Shown: in pieces, positions 31,824 to 40,900 of the stretch
How the letters are laid out: every line of letters starts with the position of its first letter
Numbering within the stretch: the first letter of the stretch is position 1
Assembly (NCBI GenBank): GCA_963707965.1
Contig: CAVPRR010000007.1
Location: forward strand, 1,009,463 to 1,073,462
DNA from: VRUE01 sp963707965
GTDB taxonomy: Bacteria; Actinomycetota; Thermoleophilia; Solirubrobacterales; 70-9
Reading direction: 5' to 3'
DNA length: 64,000 nt
Made by a program: the position numbers and the translations under genes
The notes under the pieces: model-generated
The model's input: only the letters and a program-made list of their open reading frames with translations
Database searches by the model: none
What the model was told of the DNA's origin: nothing

Positions 31824-33863
31824 GTGACTGGTGGAAGACTCGATAGTCGCCTGCTGTCGTTCGCGTCGATAACGTCGCTCGCCGTTGTCGCGCTCGCGGC
31901 TTCGATCATTGGACCGCTGGCATATGCACCGCAGGCTAGCGCGGCATCGGATTGCCCTTCATACGAAGTGATCGGTGCCCGAGGCTCCGGCCAGACCGAA
32001 AAGGATCGGGAGATGCGGATGGGACCGGAGGTGCATGACTTCTTCGTGTCCCTGCGGGCCTTGGTCGGGCGGGATGTGGTTAACGGGTATGGCGTTCACT
32101 ATCCCGCCGTCGACGTCAAGTCGCTCAGCGGAGTCGGTGCGGCGCTACACATCGGTTTCCTCGGCAAGTACACAGGCTCCGTCCGGGATGGGCAGCGCGA
32201 TACGGAAGCTCGGATGCGGTGGCGTCATCGCAACTGTCGCGACACACGTTTCATCCTCACGGGCTACTCGCAGGGAGCGCAGGTTGTCGGTGACGTTGCT
32301 CAGCGCTCCACGATGCGGTCGCTGGTCGCTGCGGTGGCGCTCTTCGGTGATCCGTATTTCAACGCGGATTCGTGGTCCGCGCGGGGCGGCAACGATCCGA
32401 GCGCCTATGGGGCATTCGGACCCCGGCCCGAGTGGGACGAGTCGCTGCGTGGCCGTGTGTTCTCCTACTGCCATTGGCACGACATCATCTGCAACGTGAG
32501 CTACCGCCACTACGTCGCACCCGGCGTGGTCTACATTCGCGATCCTTTTGCTGCGAGCATCTCGGCCCACGGCACGCCTGCTTACCGCCTCGTGGCCCAC
32601 GGCGGTCGTGGCGATGCCGGCCAAGCGGCTCGGGAAGTCGCCACCGCCATTGGCTTCGTCCCTTCCCCGATCCCCTACGCCGGCCCGCTGGATGTCGCCT
32701 TCGTGATCGACTCGACCGGCTCGATGTCGGACGAGATCGAAGAAGTCAAGGAAGACGTGACGGCTCTTGTCGAGCAAATTGCGGCAATCGACCCCGACTA
32801 CCGCCTCGCCCTCGTCGACTACAAAGACGTACCGGAAGAGGAAAGCGACTATCAGGCCCGCCTCGACTCGGACTTCACCACCGATACCTCAGCATTCGAC
32901 AGAGAGGCTGAAGGCCTCATAGCCGAAGGCGGGGGAGACGAACCGGAGAGCGTCTACTCCGGTCTTATGACGGCGCTCAACCTGAACTGGCGGGCGGGTG
33001 CGAAGAAGATTGTGATTCAGATCGGAGATGCGCCGGCCAAGGACCCCGAGCCGATCACGGGGTACACCCTGCGGAGCGTGCAGGCAAAGGCCCTCTCGGT
33101 CGATCCGGCGACTATCGACACGATCCAGTCCGGCGAAGAAAGCGAAGCCCAGGAATCGTTCTCGCAGATAGCCGCGGCGACCGGAGGGCAGTATTTGCAG
33201 CTATCGGAATCGGAGCCAGCTGGCCTGGTCTCGGCGATCACCGACGAGATTAGACGCAACACGGCGGCCCCGTATGCGGTGCTCTCGATACCGTCGGCGG
33301 CTGTAGCGGGCAGGCCGGTCACCCTGAGCGCGGGCGCCAGCTATGGCATGGGGGAACCAATAGCCGGCTATGACTGGGACTTCAACGGCGACGGCGTCTT
33401 CGACGCCAGCACAACAGACCCTGTCGCCACCTATACCTACCCTGCGCCGGTCTCAGGTACCGCTACGGTCCGCGTGCGCTCCACCTCGGGCCTTGCCAGC
33501 CTGGCCAGCGCGCCGATTGTGGTGCAAGCGCCCGTCGAAACACGCCCTGGGCATCCACGCCACCTTAGCCGACGGGTCCGCGGCTCGAAGGTGACCCTTA
33601 GCTGGACCGCCGGCAAGGGCGCTTGGCCGCAGTGGTTCACAGTCTTCGACCGCCACGGCCGCGCGCTCGCACGGATCCCGGTTCGAGGTAACCCCCACCG
33701 CACCGCCAAGGGAAGGCGACGCCACTTCGAGTTGAGTATTCCCGCCCTGCGGCCGCACCACCGCTACCGCTTCTCTGTCGCCGCTGGCGACGATGCGGGC
33801 GAAAGTCGCCGCGCTGGACCCGTGATCGTGACGGCCTCGTTGCACAGGCACCAGCGTCACTGA
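31824..33863 (+). CDS. Secreted cutinase-like / VWA / PKD fusion
   Basis: The 679-residue protein starts at GTG with a TAGGAG site. Signal peptide 1-41 (…APQASA) precedes a cutinase-type hydrolase at about 42-255, with YEVIGARGSGQ, nucleophile elbow TGYSQGAQ (Ser near 149) and the CHWHDIICN region supplying Asp. A VWA domain at about 290-470 has a full MIDAS DSTGSMS. A PKD repeat follows (AGYDWDFNGDGVFD, near 520), and then a fibronectin-III-like end (KVTLSWTAGKG). Cutinases hydrolyse lipid or polyester esters; the VWA and PKD modules suggest metal-dependent adhesion at the surface. I know of no standard protein with this order. Confidence 0.83.
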   Translation: MTGGRLDSRLLSFASITSLAVVALAASIIGPLAYAPQASAASDCPSYEVIGARGSGQTEKDREMRMGPEVHDFFVSLRALVGRDVVNGYGVHYPAVDVKSLSGVGAALHIGFLGKYTGSVRDGQRDTEARMRWRHRNCRDTRFILTGYSQGAQVVGDVAQRSTMRSLVAAVALFGDPYFNADSWSARGGNDPSAYGAFGPRPEWDESLRGRVFSYCHWHDIICNVSYRHYVAPGVVYIRDPFAASISAHGTPAYRLVAHGGRGDAGQAAREVATAIGFVPSPIPYAGPLDVAFVIDSTGSMSDEIEEVKEDVTALVEQIAAIDPDYRLALVDYKDVPEEESDYQARLDSDFTTDTSAFDREAEGLIAEGGGDEPESVYSGLMTALNLNWRAGAKKIVIQIGDAPAKDPEPITGYTLRSVQAKALSVDPATIDTIQSGEESEAQESFSQIAAATGGQYLQLSESEPAGLVSAITDEIRRNTAAPYAVLSIPSAAVAGRPVTLSAGASYGMGEPIAGYDWDFNGDGVFDASTTDPVATYTYPAPVSGTATVRVRSTSGLASLASAPIVVQAPVETRPGHPRHLSRRVRGSKVTLSWTAGKGAWPQWFTVFDRHGRALARIPVRGNPHRTAKGRRRHFELSIPALRPHHRYRFSVAAGDDAGESRRAGPVIVTASLHRHQRH

Positions 33864-33922
33864 CGGAGTCTGGCTGGATTTGACAAATCATCAGAATTGG
33901 TTGCTAGTGAAAGGGGGAGGCT

Positions 33923-34207
33923 GTGAACATCGTCCGGGGTGCGACTTTCCTGGGAGTGCTCTTGATTGCTGCGGTGCTCGCGCTGAGCGCCTGTGGATCG
34001 GGCTTGACCGCCAGCTCGTCGTGCAAGGACTTCATGGAAGCGTCGCCTGAAGATCAGTCGAGTGCCATATCGAAGCTCTCATCGCAGTTCGATACACCAG
34101 AGGTGGCGACTCCTCTTGGCAGCCCGAACGTTGCCTACACATGCTCGTCGAATCCCGATATGAGCCTCGAAGAACTGTTCAAGGCTATGCATAGGGGCGA
34201 AGGGTGA
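33923..34207 (+). CDS. Small lipoprotein with HdeA-like domain
   Basis: The 94-residue protein starts at GTG. A lipoprotein signal ends in LSAC, followed by a short two-Cys domain (SSCKDFMEASPEDQSSAISKLSSQF...VAYTCSSNPDMSLEEL). Cys spacing and the CxDF/NPDxSLEEL pattern recall HdeA-type acid chaperones, a tentative match. The same domain forms the N-terminus of the DsbA-like lipoprotein at 53489, with near-identical wording. Its stop overlaps the next GTG by 4 bp. Confidence 0.65.
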   Translation: MNIVRGATFLGVLLIAAVLALSACGSGLTASSSCKDFMEASPEDQSSAISKLSSQFDTPEVATPLGSPNVAYTCSSNPDMSLEELFKAMHRGEG

Positions 34208-34557
34208 CGGTGTTCTGCGGTAACTGTGGATCAAGGGTCGATCGATCTGACCAGTTCTGCCAGAGCTGCGGAGCCGAGCAGACCGCCGAGGGAGCCGGGG
34301 ACCCGACCCAGAGTACGACGATCCGGGACCCCAGGCACGTGGAGGCGAGCACGCCGCCGCAGGTACCTTCAATCCCTCCAATGAAGGTGATCGCAGCCGT
34401 CTGTGCAATAGGCGCTGCTGTGGGTGCATGGTTCGGCGAGAATGCCCTGATCCATGCCGCGGGATATAGCGGATTCGGAGGGGCCGGGTGGATAACCGCC
34501 ATCATGGTGCCACTCGGCGCGGCGGCGTGGGTTTGGGACAAGCTCGGTGGCGACTGA
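34204..34557 (+). CDS. Minimal zinc-ribbon two-helix membrane protein
   Basis: The 117-residue protein starts at GTG in a 4-bp overlap with the lipoprotein gene. One ribbon (FCGNCGSRVDRSDQFCQSCG) is at residues 4-23. A Thr/Pro-rich linker and two membrane helices follow (VIAAVCAIGAAVGAWFG; ITAIMVPLGAAAWVWD) with almost nothing exported. It is the simplest member of the ribbon family here. Confidence 0.78.
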   Translation: MTVFCGNCGSRVDRSDQFCQSCGAEQTAEGAGDPTQSTTIRDPRHVEASTPPQVPSIPPMKVIAAVCAIGAAVGAWFGENALIHAAGYSGFGGAGWITAIMVPLGAAAWVWDKLGGD

Positions 34558-34596
34558 GAAGCCGAGAGATATGAAAGACGGACAAGGGGGTTGAAG

Positions 34597-34995
34597 ATGA
34601 CGGTGCAGGACATCCTTGCGAACGCTGCGGAAAGAGCCGCAGACGCCTCGAAGTCCGACGTGGAGCGCAGGGACATACTCAACATGGTCAAGGTCTTTGC
34701 GAAGACTCTGAGCGCTCACATCCGGGACCACGATGTCGCTGGAGTGTTGGTGCCGACTTATATCTTCCGTGGAGCTCGGCCGCTGGGCGCCGGCGTCGTC
34801 CTCACGCTCGGCGACAGGGTGCTGATGGGATGGATGAAGGGCCTTCTGAAGAAGCCAGTCGTCGAGACAGTTCCGCTGGCATCGATCACCAAGGTCGAGG
34901 GCGGCACGAAAGGTCCTGGTGGAAGACTCTCGAAAGAGACTCGGGTGCTGATAATTACAGCCGCGGAGCAGTGGGAGTTGCTCTGCTCTTCCTGA
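34597..34995 (+). CDS. PH-like/YokE-type domain protein, probably truncated by a frameshift
   Basis: The 132-residue soluble protein begins at ATG 34597, with AAGGGG upstream. The C-terminal half looks like a bacterial PH fold (GVVLTLGDRVLMGWMKGLLKKPVVETVPLASITKVEGG). It ends abruptly in WELLCSS. Another frame immediately continues with a sensible tail, LPDVPKDAPLYEMLAGLLDG then SLTPDQLGV, stopping at 35101. One extra base near 34985 would account for it. The intact protein would be about 168 residues. Confidence 0.6.
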   Translation: MTVQDILANAAERAADASKSDVERRDILNMVKVFAKTLSAHIRDHDVAGVLVPTYIFRGARPLGAGVVLTLGDRVLMGWMKGLLKKPVVETVPLASITKVEGGTKGPGGRLSKETRVLIITAAEQWELLCSS

Positions 34996-35102
34996 TGTTC
35001 CTAAAGATGCACCTCTGTATGAGATGCTTGCCGGGTTGCTCGATGGGTCTTTGACCCCCGATCAACTGGGCGTCCCTGCCGAACCGGCTTCCGGTTCGTA
35101 AG

Positions 35103-36672
35103 CTACGAACGACTATGTGCTTCGCGGGCGTTGTGCAGATCGGTTTCGATCCGGGCGAGCGTCGTGAGCATGCTTTGGATCAGCGGCTGGGCGTCGGCGG
35201 GAGGAGTGTTCAGCACCCTGCCGTATTCATCTAGCAGTTGTCCTTGCGCCGCGAGCGCTCTGGTCACCAAGCGCCGGAGGCTCGGTTCGACGCTGCGGTG
35301 AGTAGCGGCGAGGAGCCGGCGAACCTTTTCGCGCAAGACGGGCAGCTCGCGAGACTGTTTTTCTCGCGCGGCTTCGTCTGCGGGGTCGCGGGCGAGGCGA
35401 GACATCAAGGTGGAGAGATTTCCGTTAACGGTCTTCACCCCTGTCAGTACACGAAGCGTCGGCGCGGTTGGGCTACTGCCACCGTGATTTGCGAGCAGCG
35501 AGGGCACGAGCAGGATGGCCGCTGTGATCAGGCCTCCGGCGGCTGCTAGTGCGAGCAAAGAGATGGCAACCCTGGCGGCAGCCCCGAGCCGGCTGCCGCT
35601 CGCCGGTCGCTCGAGCACAGCGGTTGGCGGCTCAGGGGCCATCGGCGGCCGTGCTCGGGTGGGGGCGGTGGCGCGAGGCGGCCGCGCACGAACTGCGGCT
35701 CGCGGATCGGCAAGGATCACACCGGTGTCGGTCCCGAGGGCGTCGCCCAGCGCCCGCGCGAATGCCCCGCATGAGGCGAACCGATGCGCGGGCAGCTTCG
35801 CCAGCCCACCGGCAAGCGCGTCATCGACGTCGCCCGGAAGGGCAGTGACGCGGCGTGACGCGGAGGGGATCTCGTCGTGGAGATGCGCGGCTAGGGTGGC
35901 AGGTGCCGTCTCGCGGGCAAAGGGAGGGTCGCCAGTTAGGCACTCGAAGGCGACACATGACAGGGCGTATACGTCCACCCGCCCGTCGATCGGCTGTCCC
36001 TCGATCTGCTCTGGTGCCATGTAGTTGGCGGTGCCTACGATCTGCCGGGCGCTGGTCAGGTGGCCGCTATCGCCGGCGATCCGGGTGAGGCCGAAGTCGG
36101 TCAAGTACACGTGCTCTTCGCTCCCCGCTGGATCGGATATCAGGACGTTGGCCGGCTTGACGTCACGGTGGACGAGGTTGCGGACGTGGGCGGCGTCGAG
36201 GGCAGCAGCGATCTGCGCAACGATTCGCGCGGCTCTGGCCGGAGGTAGAGGAGACCCGCCCGCCAGCACCGCCTTGAGGTCGGTTCCCTCGACGAGGCGC
36301 ATCGCGAGATAGAGCTTCGCCCCCCTCCTCCCCCGCCTCGAAGACAGGCAGCACATTGGGATGGTCGACAGCGGCGGCGGCACGGGCCTCCGCCTCGAAC
36401 CGGGCGCGGAAGTCGGGGTCCCCCGCCAGGGACGGCGCGATCAGCTTGACCGCCACGTCGCGCCGGAGGTCGGTGTCGCGAGCGCGGTGTACGACGCCCA
36501 TCCCTCCATGCCCGATGATCTGCCCAAGTCGAAAGCGGCCAATCCGTCGCGCTGCGGGCCGATCGGTTGCCGGACTGGCGGCACCGCACCCCTCGCAGAA
36601 GCGGCTATCTCGAGCGAGCTGGGCGCCGCAGCGGGCGCAGAACGGCTCCCCGGCGACCTCCATGACGAGCAT
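35103..36672 (-). pseudogene. Zinc-ribbon Ser/Thr protein kinase, interrupted at a G6 tract
   Basis: The N-terminus carries a zinc ribbon (FCARCGAQLARDSRFCEGCG), then the kinase. The P-loop is GHGGMGVVHRA, the lysine lies in VAVKLI, the catalytic loop is HRDVKPANVL, and DFGLTR and GTANYMAPEQ follow. A linker, a membrane helix (ARVAISLLALAAAGGLITAAILLV) and a helical exported part come last. The frame breaks in the homopolymer at 36320-36325; five instead of six Gs restores EEGAKLYLAMRLVEG. The exported part has no PASTA repeats. It is divergent from the FHA regulator, a likely partner or substrate. Confidence 0.82.
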
Positions 36673-36747
36673 CGTATGCGCAATCAGCGAGCTCCAGCCG
36701 TATACCTTTTCCTGCATGTGCGCCGATTCCTCAATAGGATCGCTGCG

Positions 36748-37440
36748 ATGGGGCTTGGAGAGGAGCGCAAGCAGGAGATCACTCCTCCGATGCCCGCGAC
36801 GGGTTCGGAGTTGAAGATGGTCATGGACCGTGAGCGCGCAGGGGGAAGCTTCGCGCTGCTGCGAAATGGTGCCGGTGAGCTGTGCTGCGTCGATCTGGAA
36901 GGGCGGGGCAATCAGCTCTCGATTGGGCGGGACGCCTCCAACGTGATCCCGCTGACCTGGGACCGCGAGGTGTCGCGGCTTCACGCGCGCCTGAGCGGGG
37001 TTGGCGGCGAGTGGGTCGTCGAGGACGATGGGCTGTCGCGGAATGGCACCTTCTTGAACGGGCGTCGGCTGGCGGGCAGCGCCCGGCTTCGCGATGGCGA
37101 TGTGCTCCGCTTCGGCAGCGTTACGGTGAGCTTTAGGAGCACAACACCGGGCTCGCGCTCCGAAACCATGACCAGCGCCGAAGCAGAGCCTCCGGCGATC
37201 AGCGCCGCCGAGGCGCGGGTGCTGCAGGCCCTGGCGAGACCGTGGACCGAGGGCCATGGGATGGAGGCACCCGCGAGCAATGGCGAGATCGCCGCGGAGC
37301 TCGTGATCAGCGTCCACACCGTGAAGTCGCACCTGCGGGTCTTGTTCGAGAAATTCGAGCTAGCGGGCCTGCCGCAGAGCCGCAAGCGTGCCGCGCTTGT
37401 CGAGGCGGCGTTCCGCGCTGGCGTGGCGGGCAAGCGATGA
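36748..37440 (+). CDS. FHA domain / LuxR-type HTH regulator
   Basis: The 230-residue protein has an FHA domain at about residues 50-120, with the phosphothreonine-binding signature SIGRDASNVIPL...VSRLHARL...LSRNGTFLNGRRL. A C-terminal helix-turn-helix at about 150-225 follows (ISAAEARVLQALARP; SNGEIAAELVISVHTVKSHLRVLFEKF). FHA binds phosphothreonine, so it may read out the divergent Ser/Thr kinase 75 bp away and regulate this cluster. A later ATG near 36817 is an alternative start. Confidence 0.85.
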   Translation: MGLGEERKQEITPPMPATGSELKMVMDRERAGGSFALLRNGAGELCCVDLEGRGNQLSIGRDASNVIPLTWDREVSRLHARLSGVGGEWVVEDDGLSRNGTFLNGRRLAGSARLRDGDVLRFGSVTVSFRSTTPGSRSETMTSAEAEPPAISAAEARVLQALARPWTEGHGMEAPASNGEIAAELVISVHTVKSHLRVLFEKFELAGLPQSRKRAALVEAAFRAGVAGKR

Positions 37441-37596
37441 GAGTGATTCCACGCTTTGGCTCGAGTATGCCGTTCCACCCGTCACTACGACGGCAGTCGG
37501 CCGGAGCTAGATCGGTAGGAGCACTTTCATACCTAGGGGTGCAGCGCTACAGACAATCGAGAGCTAGGTTGGATGCGTTCAGGGATCAGTTGATCG

Positions 37597-38523
37597 ATGG
37601 CATCTTCTTTCTGTAGCCGGTGTGGGGAGGGGCTACCTTCCCGAGGGCTCTTCTGCCCATTCTGTGGGGCAAGAACCAATCAGGCAGAATCGGTGTCAGC
37701 AACTCAGGGCGCGACGTCGAAACCTTCGGCCGAGAATCAGATCCGCAGGCCGAGGCGCGCGATCCGTGCTGTTGCGGTTGGTGCCTCGATTGCCAGCATT
37801 GCCGCTGTGGTCTTGGCGCTGGCGGTCAGTGGTCATAGCGGCTCGACTCGCTCTGTGCTCGGAGGCGACTCGTTTGAATTCATCTATTGGCTACGGCCGG
37901 GGCTGGAGCCGGTAACTCCACGGACCGGCGAAGAAACGGTTGAGATCATCCGCGAGCGCCTTCGGCGACTTGGCATCAGTAACGTCTATGTCACCAGTTC
38001 CGCGAGTGGCAGGATTCGCCTCACGCTATCCGGGCACCTCACCAACCGGATCCAAGGCCTGATCGACGAGGTTCGCTCCCCCGCACAACTCTACTTCTAC
38101 GACTGGGAACCGAATCTGATCGGCCCCGAGCGGTCACTCGGCGCCCACCCGGGACAGCGGGCACCCCGTGGGGCCATCGAGAGGGCCGAAGCGGAATGGA
38201 AGGCGGCGGGACGCAGCACTACGAGCAGCGAAGACCGGCAATTGATGTTCTCCGGCGCCCTGCCGAGCGCCTATGCTGCCGTACTGCTCGCCTCAGAACT
38301 GGCGCCGCAACCTGACTGCGCTAGCTGCTCGATCGCTAAGACGCGCTACTACCTATTCCAGAGTACGGCGCCACACAGCTTGATCGGCGGCCCGGAGTTC
38401 TCGGAGTCGGACCTCTACATCACGCCGACCGCTAGAAAGCAGGTGGCCTCAGGAATGGTACTCGCTGTTCCACCTGGGATCGTCGTCGTTTCAGAAGAGC
38501 CCCTGAGCCGAGTGGTACCGTGA
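37597..38523 (+). CDS. Zinc-ribbon membrane protein with SecD-like exported region, N-terminal part
   Basis: The 308-residue protein begins with the ribbon FCSRCGEGLPSRGLFCPFCG (residues 5-24). A membrane helix (IRAVAVGASIASIAAVVLALAV) follows, and then an exported region with a SecD P1-like repeat (TGEETVEIIRERLRRLGISNVYVTSSASGRIRLTLSG). It stops at 38523 in a GTGA overlap with the next frame, which continues the same family. The pair therefore reads as one gene split by a shift, or a genuinely split gene. It lacks the SecD export motor helices, so it is a derived relative. Confidence 0.72.
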   Translation: MASSFCSRCGEGLPSRGLFCPFCGARTNQAESVSATQGATSKPSAENQIRRPRRAIRAVAVGASIASIAAVVLALAVSGHSGSTRSVLGGDSFEFIYWLRPGLEPVTPRTGEETVEIIRERLRRLGISNVYVTSSASGRIRLTLSGHLTNRIQGLIDEVRSPAQLYFYDWEPNLIGPERSLGAHPGQRAPRGAIERAEAEWKAAGRSTTSSEDRQLMFSGALPSAYAAVLLASELAPQPDCASCSIAKTRYYLFQSTAPHSLIGGPEFSESDLYITPTARKQVASGMVLAVPPGIVVVSEEPLSRVVP

Positions 38524-38975
38524 TCGAAGATCCGACGAAGGAAAAGGCAGGTTGGTATGCGTTAAGGGATCGACCTTGGCTTTCAGGTTCGGAGATCGCC
38601 TTTCCTGGGCAGGAAACAGACGCACTCGGCCAGCCCGCCGTCGCCTTCGGCTTCACCGACAAGGGTCGCGAAGCGTTCCAGGATGTGACCCGCCAGATCG
38701 CCCAGCGCGGCCAGGCGCGGGCGATCGGCCCCGTCAGCGCCACCGAAGCCGAACCACTCTCCGGCCATTTCGCGATCATCCTCGACAACGAAGTCAAGAG
38801 CCGGCCGATCATCAACTTCGCCGAAAATCCCGACGGGATCGACGGGTACGCGGGCGCCGAGATTTCTGGCGGCTTTGACAGTGCTGCCGAGGCAAAGCAG
38901 CTAGCGGCGATGCTCCGCACCGGTCCTCTTCCCCTAGAGGTGGTTCCTATTCAGCTCCGTCCATCAACCCACTGA
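38520..38975 (+). CDS. SecD-like exported region, C-terminal part
   Basis: The 151 residues (WYALRDRPWLSGSEIAFPGQETDALGQPAVAFGFTDKGREAFQ...AIILDNEVKSRPIINF...GAEISGGFDSAAEAKQLAAML) match the SecD P1 head, including the typical DNEVxSxPxI and ISGGF motifs. It starts at GTG overlapping the preceding stop. On its own it has no signal peptide or membrane helix. It should therefore be functional only as part of the preceding protein, arguing for a frameshifted single gene. Confidence 0.7.
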   Translation: MIEDPTKEKAGWYALRDRPWLSGSEIAFPGQETDALGQPAVAFGFTDKGREAFQDVTRQIAQRGQARAIGPVSATEAEPLSGHFAIILDNEVKSRPIINFAENPDGIDGYAGAEISGGFDSAAEAKQLAAMLRTGPLPLEVVPIQLRPSTH

Positions 38976-38994
38976 ACAGCGTGCGGATGGAGAC

Positions 38995-40146
38995 ATGATA
39001 ACCGCACCTGATAGATGCCCTTCCTGTGGGACCGGACTAGCGTCCGGAAGCCGGTTCTGCCGGGGCTGTGGCGCGGCAGTGGAGCGTACGGAGACCGGTG
39101 TCGCTGCGGTGGGGCAGCCCCCCGGTCCGACCGCCGATGCGATGAGGCTGTGCACCTCCTGCGGGAGGCCCGTCGATCCGAACGCGGTGTTCTGCCGCCA
39201 CTGTGGGACCCGGTTGGCGCCGCATCGTCATCAACAACAACAGCAGCCCCAGCGGCACACGGCGCCCCCTCTCGCGCCCGCCGTGCCGCCTGGGGACCGT
39301 AGTGGCCGAAACGGGACGCTGATAGCCGGCGCAGTTGTCGCCTGTCTTATGCTCGGCGGGGTGGTTGCGGGAGCGGCATACCTGCTGACCCGGGAAGATC
39401 GGCCCGCGGACGTGGTTACGAAGGCGGCTGTCCTCCGCGAAGCCCCGCCTGCACGCCAGCCGACAACACCGCCACCCGAAGAATCGAAGCCCGAACCGCA
39501 AGCAGCCGAACGGATGGCACCACCGAAAGGGCCTGGCGCCGTGAGCGGGCTGGTCCCCGGTCACTACGTACAGGCGGGTTCGTTTCGCTCTGCTGAAGGA
39601 GCCCGGCAGGAGGTCGAGCGGCTTCGCGAATACGGGATCGACGCCGTGTGGGTGCCGGCCGAATGGGCGAGCGAGTTGCTGCCGGGCTTCCGGGTGTTGC
39701 TCGTCGGCCCACTCGGAGCCGGTGTTGAAGTGCAGCAGGTGCTCCACCGGCTCGCGCGGGCAGGCGTTTCGGGCTTCGGGCGCGATCTGACGCCGAGCAC
39801 CGCTTTGTCGGGGCCGGCCGCGGCGGCTGGGAGTTGGGCAGGCAAGGTCGAACGGTCCTACTTCAATGGGGCACGACGAGCCACGACCTATTGGATAGAA
39901 GTCGCAATCGCTGCCGATGGAGCGACCGGGACGATCGACTATCCGGAACGTGGCTGCCATGGCACGCTGAACCTGATCGAAGACACCGGCTACGCGCTCG
40001 CATATAGCGAGTCGGTCGATTCGGGGGAATGCCCATCGGGCGGCGTCTGGCACATACGTCCGACGGATGCAGGTCTGACCGCGGTTTGGCTGAGCGACAC
40101 CCATGAGTTCATGGTTCAGGGGAAAGTGCCGGCTCGCGTCGGTTGA
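38995..40146 (+). CDS. Double zinc-ribbon membrane protein with SPOR-like domain
   Basis: The 383-residue protein has ribbons at residues 8-27 (CPSCGTGLASGSRFCRGCG) and 53-72 (CTSCGRPVDPNAVFCRHCG). A Gln-rich stretch and a membrane helix (LIAGAVVACLMLGGVVAGAAYLL) follow. Next is a SPOR-type repeat near 188-260 (GHYVQAGSFRSAEGARQEVERLREYGI), which in other proteins binds denuded septal peptidoglycan. The last ~110 residues form a beta-rich domain with two Cys (RGCHGTLNLIEDTG, SGECPSGGVWHI). It is likely targeted to the wall or division site. Confidence 0.85.
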   Translation: MITAPDRCPSCGTGLASGSRFCRGCGAAVERTETGVAAVGQPPGPTADAMRLCTSCGRPVDPNAVFCRHCGTRLAPHRHQQQQQPQRHTAPPLAPAVPPGDRSGRNGTLIAGAVVACLMLGGVVAGAAYLLTREDRPADVVTKAAVLREAPPARQPTTPPPEESKPEPQAAERMAPPKGPGAVSGLVPGHYVQAGSFRSAEGARQEVERLREYGIDAVWVPAEWASELLPGFRVLLVGPLGAGVEVQQVLHRLARAGVSGFGRDLTPSTALSGPAAAAGSWAGKVERSYFNGARRATTYWIEVAIAADGATGTIDYPERGCHGTLNLIEDTGYALAYSESVDSGECPSGGVWHIRPTDAGLTAVWLSDTHEFMVQGKVPARVG

Positions 40147-40235
40147 CAGTCACACGATGCCAGCCCAGAAGCAGATCCTCCAGGCCGACGACTTCGGTGA
40201 CATCCGCCCATCAGCTTCTCGACTCTTCACAGCGG

Positions 40236-40259
40236 ATTCCGCGATATGCTCGCGCCGCT
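40236..40259 (+). promoter_or_regulatory. 24-bp shared promoter block, copy 1
   Basis: A 24-bp block beginning ATTCCGCGATATGCTCGCGC is identical to 53439-53462. It contains TATGCT at 40245-40250 as a likely -10 box, and lies 33 bp before the ATG at 40292. Confidence 0.55.
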
Positions 40260-40291
40260 CTGTGGGTCGTTCGACTGGAGGACGCAAGATA

Positions 40292-40900
40292 ATGGGGATC
40301 ACGGAGCGAGCGCACGGTTTGGTGCTTTCACGCGGTCTGTTCGGTTTCGCCGCTGCACTCTGGCTCTCGGCAGTCTTTCTGCCCTCTACGGCAAGCGGCA
40401 GCGGAGCGACGCTTTCGGGCCACCGCTTTGCGGACTTGATGATCTCGGGTGTGCTGTCCGTCAGCGCTCCGTCCTGGCTTGGCCTCATCTGGTACGCGAT
40501 ACCGATCTGCGGTGCATTGACGTTAATGGCGCTCGGGTTGAGGGGACGGTGGGGGTCGCTACTGCGAGTCGGCGCCGCCTCGCTGGCCACCGCTTCGGCG
40601 CTCGGCTTTGGCGCGGCTGTCTCGAGCCTTGAGATGTCACGATTTGGGTTCGGGCTGTGGTTTGACGTGGTCGGCTCCGCCTCCGCCCTCACGGCGTTGA
40701 GCCTGGAGCCTCGTATTGCTAGCACGGAAGGGGTCTATGGATGTTTTGTAGCGACTGTGGACAACAGCTCGAGCCAGGCGCCCGATTCTGCGAGGGGTGC
40801 GGGGCCGAGGTGGGCGCGGCGGCTCCCGCGCCAGATACGGCGGAACGTCGTCCAAGGTTGCGCCCGGGTGCTGTGGTGCCGGCTGCCGTGGGAGCGATAG
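40292..40900 (+). CDS. Polytopic membrane protein
   Basis: The protein is 202 residues as written. Four membrane helices are visible (LFGFAAALWLSAVFLP; LMISGVLSVSAPSWLGLIWYAI; GALTLMALGLRG; RVGAASLATASALGFGAAV). The last ~55 residues are shadow-like and overlap the next gene by 160 bp, so the true end may be near 40741-40750 after a small indel. The ribosome site CTGGAGG fits the ATG. Function unknown. Confidence 0.55.
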   Translation: MGITERAHGLVLSRGLFGFAAALWLSAVFLPSTASGSGATLSGHRFADLMISGVLSVSAPSWLGLIWYAIPICGALTLMALGLRGRWGSLLRVGAASLATASALGFGAAVSSLEMSRFGFGLWFDVVGSASALTALSLEPRIASTEGVYGCFVATVDNSSSQAPDSARGAGPRWARRLPRQIRRNVVQGCARVLWCRLPWER

